A stretch of 64,000 nt of DNA from Clostridiales bacterium (GTDB lineage Bacteria; Bacillota; Clostridia; Saccharofermentanales; Saccharofermentanaceae): contig JAFWPB010000056.1 in the NCBI GenBank assembly GCA_017545245.1, positions 1 to 64,000 on the forward strand. Direction: 5' to 3'. The translations under genes and the position numbers were made by a program. Numbering within the stretch: position 1 is the stretch's first letter; the number at the start of each line of letters is the position of its first letter. The notes under the pieces were generated by a model. The model made no database searches, was not told the origin of the DNA, and worked only from the letters and a program-made list of their open reading frames with translations. Of the stretch, positions 16,239-26,250 are shown piece after piece.

Positions 16239-16922
16239 ATGCCTACAGCGGATAAATCAAATACGGCTTCCAATGCGGCCGGGAATGTGGCGAAAGCTCT
16301 TTTCCTGTCGTTGTTTGCGTTGGCTCTCGTTGTTGTTTCCGTTTCCTTCGCTGTTCACCACATGCGTATAGGTTTTGAAAAGGAATATAACAGAATCCTG
16401 ATCAACCGGATCCAGTCGGATGCAAAGAATGCGGCGCTAGCTGTTTCCGGCGATGAAATCGCTACTGATCCTGCAAGTGCAGCGGTAAAGTACAGTGCCA
16501 TCCTTCCTTATATGCTGATGGATGCCAATGAGGACGATTATTCTGTCCAGGCTTTCGGACTATATAACTACTCGAATGGTTCCTTGTCTGTTTTAACAGG
16601 TAATGATTCAGATCTTCTGGTTGCCAGCCAGATTCCAGTATCTGACTGGTTGACTGCAGAAATGCAACCTTATGAGATCCGTCAGGAGTATGCTTACCAT
16701 TACCTTATACCGATTGCAAACTCTGAGAATAAAGCATGTGCACTTCTCGAACTTTCCGTGAAGTCTTCTGATATTGATACGATGGGTAATAAGATCGAGT
16801 CCGTGATCCTTTCTACCGTTATTCTGGCGGTTATCGTGGCACTTGCTTTCTTCTCCCTGCAGTATCTGATCCCTCCGCTTGTGAACCTTGTTTCTAAGAA
16901 GAATACGGAGGCGAAGTTATGA
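16239..16922 (+). CDS. Two-span membrane protein with extracytoplasmic sensor-like domain
   Basis: A 227-residue protein with a membrane helix at about 19-42, an extracytoplasmic domain of about 140 residues and a second helix at about 187-212. The topology resembles sensor-kinase input modules, but there is no kinase, HAMP or output domain. The extracytoplasmic part contains KEYNRILINRIQSDAKNAAL, which looks like the long helix that begins Cache/PAS-like sensors. It overlaps the next gene by ATGA, and that gene carries a similar module. I infer that the two act together, perhaps as a heteromeric sensor; the ligand is unknown. Confidence 0.72.
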   Translation: MPTADKSNTASNAAGNVAKALFLSLFALALVVVSVSFAVHHMRIGFEKEYNRILINRIQSDAKNAALAVSGDEIATDPASAAVKYSAILPYMLMDANEDDYSVQAFGLYNYSNGSLSVLTGNDSDLLVASQIPVSDWLTAEMQPYEIRQEYAYHYLIPIANSENKACALLELSVKSSDIDTMGNKIESVILSTVILAVIVALAFFSLQYLIPPLVNLVSKKNTEAKL

Positions 16923-18847
16923 ACGATTTTTTCATGGATAATTTCACAAAAGCTCCGAAGGGGAAGAAGGCTGTCGCAACGCAGATCGGTTTCTGCTTGA
17001 TTACTGCGCTTGTGATTCTGTTTGTTGTATCTTCGCTTGTCACGAAGGTATACGTATCTGCACTCCAGTCGCAGAGAAAGACAGCATTGTCTTCTTACAC
17101 ATCCTCCGTTTCTGTTGCGCTTTCTTTCCGAAAGGTCGAACCAGGAATGAAGCTTCCGTTGAATATTCCTACCTATGATACGGATAAGCCGTATGTAGTG
17201 AATATCTATCAGAAAGCCGGCAATTCTTTCCTGCGCGTATATACTTCCGATAAGTCCTATGATGAGACAAAAGAATATGTACTTACCGGAGCAGGAGAAG
17301 AGTATTCCGAAGCCTATGAAAAACAAGAACTGATCGTCACAAGAAGAAGCCAGGAAGGTGTTCTTTATGTGACTTCTGTTGCACCGATCATCAACAATGA
17401 CGGTACCATCTCCGGTATCGTGGAAGTGATGGAACCGCAGAGTGCTTTTGTATCGACAGTAAACGGCATGTCGCTTTCATGGCTGTTTACGATCATCTCG
17501 ATTGCTGTTGCGATTTCAATCATTTATGCGGAGATGAGAAGCCTTCTTGATGCCTTGGTAAAAGAACCGGACAAGCGTGTTCCGAAAATCGTCAGCTATG
17601 GTTTTTCTACGTTCCGTCTTATTGCTTTTTTCGGCTGCGTAGGTTGTTCCATGCCGCTGATCGTGCTTCCTTCATATTTGAAGGATTCCTTGACCGAGTA
17701 CGTCGATAACCATACGATCGTCCAGATGTGGATCATTGCATCCGTCTTGATGTTCCTCATGGGCTTCTGGCGATTTGTACACCTTCGCGATCTTCTGATC
17801 CGTAAGTTTACAGCACGTATTGCTGTAGTTATTTCCGTTGTCAGTGCATTCCTGCTGCTTCTGGTCTGTGGAATCGTGGATGTTCCTTTTGTTACGATCG
17901 CACTTCAGCTTCCAATCGGTTTCTTCCTGGGTATGCTGTTCCAGTTCATGCGTGAGTACAGACTTTTTGCTTCCCGATGCGGTCAGGCAGAATTTACGGA
18001 AACCAAGATCCATCAGAATCAGTATTTTGGGTATATAACCGGTGCCATCGTGGGAGCTGTTATCGCAGGAATCCTTTACGAGCGTTTCGGACTTCTGGCT
18101 GTCGTCATGGTCGCATCTTTCTTCCTGTTTGTCGATGTGATCCAGGTTCTGTATTTTGTCAGACACTGTCCGCCTTCCAATGAACCGATCATCCGGCTTC
18201 CAAATTATTTCTATGCGTTAAAAAATTCAAAGTCGGGAACTTTTGTATGGAGTACGATTTTCCCGCTGGGCGTGCATTTCTCATTCTTCCTGGTATTCAT
18301 TCCGGATTATCTTGAGCATGTTCGTATATCACTTCCAACATTGTCATTCTACTATATTGTATGTTTTGTCTGTGGTCAGATCATTCTCAAGCTCTTTACG
18401 ATCTGGTTCGAGGATTTCTTTACTGCGCAAACAAGAATTACCTTGTCCGCAATATTGAGCGCAGTCGGCTACTTGATCTTCGCTTTGTCTCCATCTGCGA
18501 AGAGCCTTGTTGTCTGCGTTGCGTTCCTTGGATTGTCGCTGGGCTTCCATGAGTTTGAGTATCTGAATTATTATAAGTCCCTGATCCGCCATGATAAGCA
18601 TCCGGTTGCAAGGGTCATTCTGATGCGTGCCTTTACGGCAGGTGTTCTGATTGGTTCCATCGTGTTCGGTGTCGTTAATCAGTTTGAAAACATCCGTATG
18701 GTCATGCTGGCTATTTCAATCATTATCCTTGTGATTTCGGCTTCTTATCCGCTACTGATGCTGATGGACAATTCTTCCCAGAATCAGAAGAAGAATAATG
18801 CAGGGAAGAGACCGCCTATGGCTTCAGATAGAAACGAGGAGGTTTGA
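16919..18847 (+). CDS. Sensor-domain/MFS-like transporter fusion protein
   Basis: A 642-residue membrane protein with two parts. Residues 1-200 repeat the layout of the upstream gene: a helix at about 25-45, an extracytoplasmic domain containing the Cache-like strand RRSQEGVLYVTSVAPI and IINNDGTISGIVEV, and a helix at about 185-205. Residues 230-615 contain about twelve hydrophobic segments arranged like a Major Facilitator. A lone MFS family assignment is tentative because signature loops are weak. Fusion of an extracellular sensor to a transporter-like domain is unusual and suggests ligand-gated transport or a transceptor. Translationally coupled to both neighbours. Confidence 0.75.
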   Translation: MNDFFMDNFTKAPKGKKAVATQIGFCLITALVILFVVSSLVTKVYVSALQSQRKTALSSYTSSVSVALSFRKVEPGMKLPLNIPTYDTDKPYVVNIYQKAGNSFLRVYTSDKSYDETKEYVLTGAGEEYSEAYEKQELIVTRRSQEGVLYVTSVAPIINNDGTISGIVEVMEPQSAFVSTVNGMSLSWLFTIISIAVAISIIYAEMRSLLDALVKEPDKRVPKIVSYGFSTFRLIAFFGCVGCSMPLIVLPSYLKDSLTEYVDNHTIVQMWIIASVLMFLMGFWRFVHLRDLLIRKFTARIAVVISVVSAFLLLLVCGIVDVPFVTIALQLPIGFFLGMLFQFMREYRLFASRCGQAEFTETKIHQNQYFGYITGAIVGAVIAGILYERFGLLAVVMVASFFLFVDVIQVLYFVRHCPPSNEPIIRLPNYFYALKNSKSGTFVWSTIFPLGVHFSFFLVFIPDYLEHVRISLPTLSFYYIVCFVCGQIILKLFTIWFEDFFTAQTRITLSAILSAVGYLIFALSPSAKSLVVCVAFLGLSLGFHEFEYLNYYKSLIRHDKHPVARVILMRAFTAGVLIGSIVFGVVNQFENIRMVMLAISIIILVISASYPLLMLMDNSSQNQKKNNAGKRPPMASDRNEEV

Positions 18848-18852
18848 GATTC

Positions 18853-19581
18853 ATGGAAATGTGGAATCGAAAATTGAATCGCGAGAATATCGAGGAGTTC
18901 TATGATACCTATGCTGCATTTGCGTACAAGTGTGCGTATAAGAATCTCCGGGATACAACACGTGCTGAAATGTGTGTAGTGGAAGCTTTTATCGATACGT
19001 ATCACAAGAGAGCCAAGCTGGATGAAGAGAATGTGATCTACTATTTCTCAGATGTTCTGCAGATGCATATTAACGAAATGGCGACCAAGTATCCGGTGGC
19101 CAATGAATCCGCAGCGGTACAGAAGTCTCTGGATGAGTATACATTTTCAACCATGAAGCAGGAGATCATGTCTAAGATCGATTCTCCTAAGTTCCGTATT
19201 GCTGAATTTGTTTCTTCGACTCCGGATAACCGTATCAAGAGAAGAACGCCGATTATGGGCTTCATGCAGAATTCCGGCATTACGATCATTCTGTTGATCA
19301 AACTTCTGATCCTTGCCGGACTTGTTGCGGTCGTAACCTATTTTGCAGGGGTCACGCTTTTCCATGGAGCGGACTACGTAATCAACAATACGCAGAAAGG
19401 CTCAAAAAAGCTCGAGGAGAATATCGTCGGTGTTCTTGATTATCTGCCGGTTTCCATTCGCGGCTATCAAGATGCTGTTTCTCCAGATCAGACTTCAACA
19501 GATGAACCGGTTCAGTCAGAAACCACTTCACCGACGGAAACCTCTGCCGATTCTACGGAACCGTCTGCTACCCGTGGCTGA
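18853..19581 (+). CDS. Sigma-70 region-2-like domain fused to a membrane anchor
   Basis: A 242-residue protein with GAGGAGG ten bases before the ATG at 18853; an overlapping TTG at 18844 is too close to it. Residues about 5-80 (NIEEFYDTYAAFAYKCAYKNL through DVLQMHINE) resemble region 2 of ECF sigma factors, with the RAEMCVVEAFIDTYHK part matching the usual AEDVVQEAFL helix. There is no region 4. A membrane helix lies at about 141-170, and a Ser/Thr/Pro-rich extracytoplasmic tail follows. The similarity is by eye and may reflect a degenerate sigma or an anti-sigma-like regulator. Coupled to the sensor/MFS genes. Confidence 0.68.
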   Translation: MEMWNRKLNRENIEEFYDTYAAFAYKCAYKNLRDTTRAEMCVVEAFIDTYHKRAKLDEENVIYYFSDVLQMHINEMATKYPVANESAAVQKSLDEYTFSTMKQEIMSKIDSPKFRIAEFVSSTPDNRIKRRTPIMGFMQNSGITIILLIKLLILAGLVAVVTYFAGVTLFHGADYVINNTQKGSKKLEENIVGVLDYLPVSIRGYQDAVSPDQTSTDEPVQSETTSPTETSADSTEPSATRG

Positions 19582-19707
19582 TTCTAATGATGGGAAATCT
19601 TTCATTTATGTTAATTGTTTCTAGATATGAGTGCTTTTTTTGAGAAAATACGATAGAATACTATGAAGCTTCGAAAACACATTGTATAGCGAAGAAAGGT
19701 AAGGAAA

Positions 19708-20949
19708 ATGAGTAATAATAACGAGAAGAAGAATCTTTCCGGAGATAACCTCGAAAAAAAGGAGAATGAGGTGGTTGTTTCCCGAGTAGATTCAAAAGGA
19801 AAGAAAGTCAAGCCAAAGGCAAAGAAGGAGAAGAAACCGTGGACATTTAAGCGTGTCTGCAAAAAAATCCTTCTTCCGATCGCAATCGCACTGGTGGTCC
19901 TTGTTGGTGGTTTGTACATTGCTTTTGTATGTTACAAGAACCACCTGCTCAACAAAATCCACTATCTTCCGAAGGAAGAGAACCCGACATTTATTGATCA
20001 GGATGGATCTATTGTATCTCTTGCAGAGTATACACATGCCACAGAGCACCCGCCGGTACAGGAAGAAGGCGTACATAACTTCCTGTTGATCGGTATCGAC
20101 AGCCGTTCCAAGGATTATTCTGACAATGGTTCAGGAAGTCTTGCAGATGTCATCATGATCATGAGTGTTGACGAGAAGAATGCTACGATCAAACTGGTTA
20201 CTGTTCAGCGTGACTCTTATGTTTATATTCCTGGATATTCAAAACCGCGCAAGATCAATGCGGCCATGACATATGGCGGTCCTACGCTTCTTTCTGCCGT
20301 CATTAAAGAACATCTTCGTATCGATCTGGAAGGCTTTGCATATGTAAACTTCTATAATATGGAAAAAGTCATCGATGCAGTAGGCGGTATTGATATTGAA
20401 GTAAAGAAGAATGAAGTTTTTGCACAAGAAGGTGGTCTAAATGCTCTCTTGCGTGAGCAGAACCATATTCTTGGAGAGCCTGACGAGACATATGTACTGA
20501 ATGAATACGGTATGCTTCATCTTAATGGCCGTCAGGCTGTTGCCTACAGCCGTATCCGTAAAGTCGGCAATGGAGATTATGGCCGTTCTGAACGTCAGGT
20601 AAAAGTGCTGAACGAATTGTTGAGAAAGTTTATGGACATGGGCATGACCGGTAAGGTTTCTGCGCTGGGTGACATTCTTGAAATGATCGCTACAGATCTT
20701 ACCAAAGATGAAATTGAAAAGTATGCATTCGACTTCCTTCCAAAGGTGAGAGAACTTACATTGGATACAATGGGTGTTCCGATGGATGGATATGCCACGA
20801 CGATTGCAGATGCAGAGTGGAGTCTGCGTCCTGACTGGAACGGTATTATTCCGGAAGTGCAGAAGTTCCTCTATGGAGAAACCTATCCTTTTGACAAGGT
20901 AGAGGAGATTCCGAAGGCACCGCATCACGATTCTGACTCGGATTCTTGA
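19708..20949 (+). CDS. LytR-CpsA-Psr (LCP) family protein
   Basis: Predicted to transfer undecaprenyl-linked glycopolymers onto peptidoglycan at the outer face of the membrane. The 413-residue protein has a long Lys/Glu-rich cytoplasmic N terminus, one membrane helix at about 50-72 (ILLPIAIALVVLVGGLYIAF) and the LCP domain. Key motifs are LLIGIDSRSKD, SLADVIMIMSVDEKNATIK, VQRDSYVYIPG, KINAAMTYGGP and YSRIRKVGNGDYGRSERQ, which supply the conserved Asp and Arg residues. RBS GAAAGG. A second LCP gene is at 58624. The polymer transferred (teichoic acid or capsule) cannot be inferred. Confidence 0.92.
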   Translation: MSNNNEKKNLSGDNLEKKENEVVVSRVDSKGKKVKPKAKKEKKPWTFKRVCKKILLPIAIALVVLVGGLYIAFVCYKNHLLNKIHYLPKEENPTFIDQDGSIVSLAEYTHATEHPPVQEEGVHNFLLIGIDSRSKDYSDNGSGSLADVIMIMSVDEKNATIKLVTVQRDSYVYIPGYSKPRKINAAMTYGGPTLLSAVIKEHLRIDLEGFAYVNFYNMEKVIDAVGGIDIEVKKNEVFAQEGGLNALLREQNHILGEPDETYVLNEYGMLHLNGRQAVAYSRIRKVGNGDYGRSERQVKVLNELLRKFMDMGMTGKVSALGDILEMIATDLTKDEIEKYAFDFLPKVRELTLDTMGVPMDGYATTIADAEWSLRPDWNGIIPEVQKFLYGETYPFDKVEEIPKAPHHDSDSDS

Positions 20950-20979
20950 TAAAGTTTTTGTTTTTGTCTTTCTTTGATA

Positions 20980-21007
20980 TTGACATCTTTTAACTTAATG
21001 GTATAGT
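20980..21007 (+). promoter_or_regulatory. groESL promoter
   Basis: TTGACA (20980-20985), a 16-base spacer and TATAGT (21002-21007), just upstream of the CIRCE operator. Confidence 0.8.
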
Positions 21008-21019
21008 AGTAAGTGAATT

Positions 21020-21046
21020 TTAGCACTCGTATAGCACGAGTGCTAA
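21020..21046 (+). promoter_or_regulatory. CIRCE operator (HrcA binding site)
   Basis: TTAGCACTC, nine bases, GAGTGCTAA: an exact match to the CIRCE inverted repeat bound by HrcA. It overlaps the expected transcription start, so heat-shock induction of groESL by HrcA release is expected. Confidence 0.97.
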
Positions 21047-21065
21047 AAAAACTTTTTGGAGGTGA

Positions 21066-21356
<291 letters not shown>

Positions 21357-21379
21357 TTTTCCGCTGTTCTAGGAGGTAG

Positions 21380-23002
<1,623 letters not shown>

Positions 23003-23026
23003 TCGGACTGAATCTGATATTATATT

Positions 23027-23060
23027 GAGGTCATGGTGCAATACCATGACCTCATTTTTA
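23027..23060 (+). terminator. Terminator after groEL
   Basis: GAGGTCATGG (23027-23036) pairs with CCATGACCTC (23044-23053), followed by ATTTTTA. Confidence 0.92.
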
Positions 23061-23080
23061 TGTCGAGGTGACTTGATTCT

Positions 23081-23653
23081 ATGAATTATAACGATGTATT
23101 TGTCGAACAAGTGGTGAAAAGGGAGAAAACGAAGAAAGACCATGTCTGCAAGATCTTGCTCATTGCTCTGGCTGTATTTGCTATTCTTGTTGTCAACATC
23201 GTACCGTTACTGTTCGGAATCGGTTATCTGTTTTTGTTTACCGGTGCGCTTTCCTGTGGTATCGTTTTTTTCTGTTTTTACACTATCTCCGGCCAGAATA
23301 AGGAATATGAATACAGCCTGGTGAACGATTCGTTTACGATCGATGTGATCCGTGCCAAGAAGAGACGTTTATCCTTGTTTTCCGGCTCGGTCAAAGACTT
23401 TGAAATGGTTGCCAAATTGAAAGATGAGCGTCATCCTTATAGTGAATTTGCCAAGGACAATGTTCTGCGGGCGAACTGCACATCGGGCATCAATCCGGAT
23501 GATGAGTGGTATATCGCTACCAAAATGGGAAAGAGCAAAGTGGTTCTCACTATAGAGCCGAATGATAAACTATTACATGCGATCTATCGTCAGATACCGA
23601 GAAATACGATGTATAGACCTGGTGCAGTGAATATAAACAAAAAGGCGGATTGA
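23081..23653 (+). CDS. Small membrane protein, possibly DUF6106-like
   Basis: A 190-residue protein with a short charged N terminus (YNDVFVEQVVKREKTKK), two adjacent membrane helices at about 25-45 and 48-66, and a cytoplasmic domain of about 120 residues. The pattern EQ(V/L)VKR at the start, EYEY after the helices and KKRR resembles DUF6106 proteins of Clostridia; this assignment is from memory and moderate. It overlaps or abuts the thioesterase gene, so the two are likely co-transcribed. The function is unknown. Confidence 0.72.
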   Translation: MNYNDVFVEQVVKREKTKKDHVCKILLIALAVFAILVVNIVPLLFGIGYLFLFTGALSCGIVFFCFYTISGQNKEYEYSLVNDSFTIDVIRAKKRRLSLFSGSVKDFEMVAKLKDERHPYSEFAKDNVLRANCTSGINPDDEWYIATKMGKSKVVLTIEPNDKLLHAIYRQIPRNTMYRPGAVNINKKAD

Positions 23654-23655
23654 CC

Positions 23656-24402
23656 ATGCGTTACCTGGAAAAAGAGAATCTTTTTGCTTTTTCAATCATT
23701 GGTCCGGAAACGGATATACACGACCGGCTTCATTTTCATTCTTTGTTTGCCATGCTGCAGGAAGCGGCGTGTCTTGATGTTGACCATCATGGTTTCGGGG
23801 CGGACAAGATGGATGCGTTGGAGGCTTGCTGGCTTGTTCTTCGCATGCGTGTCGTCATGCATCGTATTCCGAAGTGGAAGGATACGATCTATATAAAAAC
23901 CTGGTCTAGTGGCTATCAGCGCGTATTCTTTAATCGTGACTTCGATATATTTGATTCGGATATGAATAAGATCGGAGAGGCGACTTCGGTATGGCTGATT
24001 GCGCATCAGGGCGACCATCGTCCTGTCAGACCGCAGACGATCGAAGGTATGGAAATGTATGAGTGTGTGACGCCTTCCGAAAGAAATGCACCGAAACTGA
24101 AGCCGGTTTCCTTAACGGAATCCGATACGTCGCCGCTTTTGAAGAAGTACGCGGATTTCAGCGATATTGACCGGAATATGCATGTTAACAATACACGCTA
24201 TGTGGCGTGGAGTCTGGATGCTTTCTATAAAGACTTGCCTCATGATCATGAGGTAAAAGAACTGACGATCAATTATTCGTCCGAAGTGAAGCCGGGTGAG
24301 GAGATCTCCATTTACCGTACGCAAAGTGAAGACCGGGTGCAGATCGACGGATATGAAACCAATACCGGACGTCATGTTTTTACTACGGAAATTCTTCTTT
24401 GA
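23656..24402 (+). CDS. Acyl-ACP thioesterase (FatA/FatB-type)
   Basis: Predicted to hydrolyse acyl-ACP and release free fatty acids in the cytoplasm. About 248 residues forming two hot-dog domains. The family segments DVDHHGFGADKM, ACWLVLRMRVVMHRIPKW and YADFSDIDRNMHVNNTRYVAW are present; the last holds the conserved Asn/His active-site region. ATG at 23656 is preferred over TTG at 23650 because GGCGGA lies just upstream. Coupled to the preceding membrane protein. A terminator follows directly. Confidence 0.9.
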   Translation: MRYLEKENLFAFSIIGPETDIHDRLHFHSLFAMLQEAACLDVDHHGFGADKMDALEACWLVLRMRVVMHRIPKWKDTIYIKTWSSGYQRVFFNRDFDIFDSDMNKIGEATSVWLIAHQGDHRPVRPQTIEGMEMYECVTPSERNAPKLKPVSLTESDTSPLLKKYADFSDIDRNMHVNNTRYVAWSLDAFYKDLPHDHEVKELTINYSSEVKPGEEISIYRTQSEDRVQIDGYETNTGRHVFTTEILL

Positions 24403-24430
24403 TGGCTCATCTCCGATGAGTCATCTTTTT
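24401..24430 (+). terminator. Terminator after thioesterase gene
   Basis: GATGGCTCATC (24401-24411) pairs with GATGAGTCATC (24415-24425) with one G-T-type mismatch, followed by TTTTT. The stem begins within the stop codon. Confidence 0.85.
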
Positions 24431-24502
24431 GGAAGAAAAACTTTATAGATTGGCGTTTTTAGGGTACAATATTTGACATGGTTTGAACGGAGGAGTGGGA
24501 AA

Positions 24503-25438
24503 ATGATAGAAATCTCCAATCTGGTTAAGTTTTATGGCGATAAGAAAGCCCTTTCAGGTATTTCTTTTACTGTAAATAAAGGTGAGATCCTAGGCTTCCT
24601 CGGTCCTAATGGTGCCGGAAAGTCAACGACGATGAATATAATTACCGGGTTCCTTTCGGCGACTTCAGGCCGTGTCACGATCAACGGATACGATATTCTG
24701 GAAGATCCGGAGAATGCGAAGAGAAATATCGGTTATCTTCCTGAACTTCCGCCGTTGTTTCTGGATATGACGGTTCTGGAGTATCTTACTTATGTCGCTG
24801 AACTGAAATGTGTACCGAAAGACATAAGAAAGAAGCAGATTTCCGATATCATGAAGATGGTCCATATCGGAAATGTTTCCGGAAGACTGATACATAATCT
24901 TTCCAAGGGTTACCGTCAGCGTGTAGGTATTGCCCAGGCCTTGATCGGAAACCCGGAAGTACTGGTTCTTGACGAGCCGACAGTTGGTCTTGACCCGAAC
25001 CAGGTGATCGAAATGCGTAAACTGATCACATCCTTATCCAAAACGCATACGATCATTTTCAGTTCTCATATCCTTTCTGAAGTGCAGGCGATCTGCGACC
25101 GTGTCGTGATCATTAATAACGGCCGCATCGTTGCCGATGCTCCGACTATGGAGATGACGGCAAGACTGGAAGGCAACTCTCATTATCTTGTTACGGTTGA
25201 GGCGCCTTTTGATGCCTTGCAGATGCAGCTGCGTGCCATTCCGGGAGTGAAAAGCGTGAATATGCTTTCCGAACGTTCCGGACTTCTGCAGATCGAAGTG
25301 GTCGCAGATAGTGAGATGGATGTCCGTAAATCGATTTACTATACTATATCCCGTTCTGGTTATCCGATATTGGAGTTCCGCTCAACGGCAGCGACTCTGG
25401 AAGATATCTTTACCAGTATTACAGCTCCGAAAAAGTGA
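24503..25438 (+). CDS. ABC transporter ATP-binding protein (gliding/GldA-like exporter)
   Basis: The ATPase subunit of an ABC-2 type exporter, 311 residues. Walker A GPNGAGKST, signature LSKGYRQRVG, Walker B VLVLDEPTVGLDP and the H-loop in SSHILSE are all intact. A C-terminal domain of about 80 residues (LVTVEAPFDAL onward) is typical of exporters of this class. ATG at 24503 follows GGAGGAG. First gene of a six-base-spaced operon with a permease and a GldG-like protein; the same trio in Bacteroidota supports gliding, while its role in Firmicutes is unknown. Confidence 0.92.
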   Translation: MIEISNLVKFYGDKKALSGISFTVNKGEILGFLGPNGAGKSTTMNIITGFLSATSGRVTINGYDILEDPENAKRNIGYLPELPPLFLDMTVLEYLTYVAELKCVPKDIRKKQISDIMKMVHIGNVSGRLIHNLSKGYRQRVGIAQALIGNPEVLVLDEPTVGLDPNQVIEMRKLITSLSKTHTIIFSSHILSEVQAICDRVVIINNGRIVADAPTMEMTARLEGNSHYLVTVEAPFDALQMQLRAIPGVKSVNMLSERSGLLQIEVVADSEMDVRKSIYYTISRSGYPILEFRSTAATLEDIFTSITAPKK

Positions 25439-25449
25439 GGCTTAGATGT

Positions 25450-26232
25450 ATGTTAGCAGTTTTTAAAAGAGAATTTCTTTCGTATTTCCGTACGCCGGTC
25501 GGCTGGGTCGCAATCAGCATACTTGGCGCATTAAGTGGTTATTGTTTTATTACCATGCTTACTGCGTCCACACCATATGTAAACATTGCTCTGGAAATCA
25601 ATTATCTTCGTTCCTTTTTCATTGTACTGATCCCGATCATTACGATGAGGCTGTTTTCAGAAGAAAAGAAAAATGGGACGGACGTTCTGCTTTATACCAT
25701 GCCGTTTTCCATGAAGAATGCCGTTATCGGAAAGTTCCTGGCAGCAATCGCGCTTCAGGCGATCATGCTTATCAGTGTATTCTTCCATATGATCATCACG
25801 GTCATTTGTTCCGGTTCGATCAATTCGGCTTCCTGGGGCGCAATACTCGGATATCTGGTTCTGGCAGCATTGTTTATTTCCATTGGTATGCTGACTTCGG
25901 CTCTTACGGAAAACCAGATCATGTCAGCAGTGGTAAGCTTTGTGTTGATCCTTTTCCTGCAGATGATGTCGACGATTTCCGATTCGATCGCAAACGTAGT
26001 TACATCGCTTATGCGTATTGCCAACATCTTCGGGTTGTCTGATTCGACCATTTTTAATATCGGTGAAAGCATCCGTTCCGGTATTACATGGTTTGACCCA
26101 TATTCGAAGACAAGCTGCTATACTTCCGGTGTCTTTAAAGTGGCACCGATCGTGTATTGCCTGTCTTTTACTGCTTTGTTTATGTATATCACATTCCGCG
26201 TTCTCGAGAAGAAACGCTGGAGTCAGAACTGA
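25450..26232 (+). CDS. ABC-2 type transporter permease (GldF-like)
   Basis: A 260-residue integral membrane protein with about six transmembrane segments: near 18-38, 55-75, 100-125, 140-165, 170-190 and 230-250. It opens with FKREFLSYFRTPVGWVAIS, the usual start of ABC-2 permeases. It should pair with the ATPase encoded just upstream. ATG at 25450 follows GAGG at nine bases; the GTG at 25435 overlaps the upstream stop and is less likely. The downstream GldG-like protein supports a gliding-type three-part system. Confidence 0.88.
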   Translation: MLAVFKREFLSYFRTPVGWVAISILGALSGYCFITMLTASTPYVNIALEINYLRSFFIVLIPIITMRLFSEEKKNGTDVLLYTMPFSMKNAVIGKFLAAIALQAIMLISVFFHMIITVICSGSINSASWGAILGYLVLAALFISIGMLTSALTENQIMSAVVSFVLILFLQMMSTISDSIANVVTSLMRIANIFGLSDSTIFNIGESIRSGITWFDPYSKTSCYTSGVFKVAPIVYCLSFTALFMYITFRVLEKKRWSQN

Positions 26233-26250
26233 GAAGGGGGGAGATGCATT

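Noticed and set aside
21020..21046. CIRCE as the source of the AAAAGCACT word
   Set aside because: CIRCE half-sites (TTAGCACTC) share AGCACT, but the dispersed words are single, lack the paired half-site and mostly lie inside genes.
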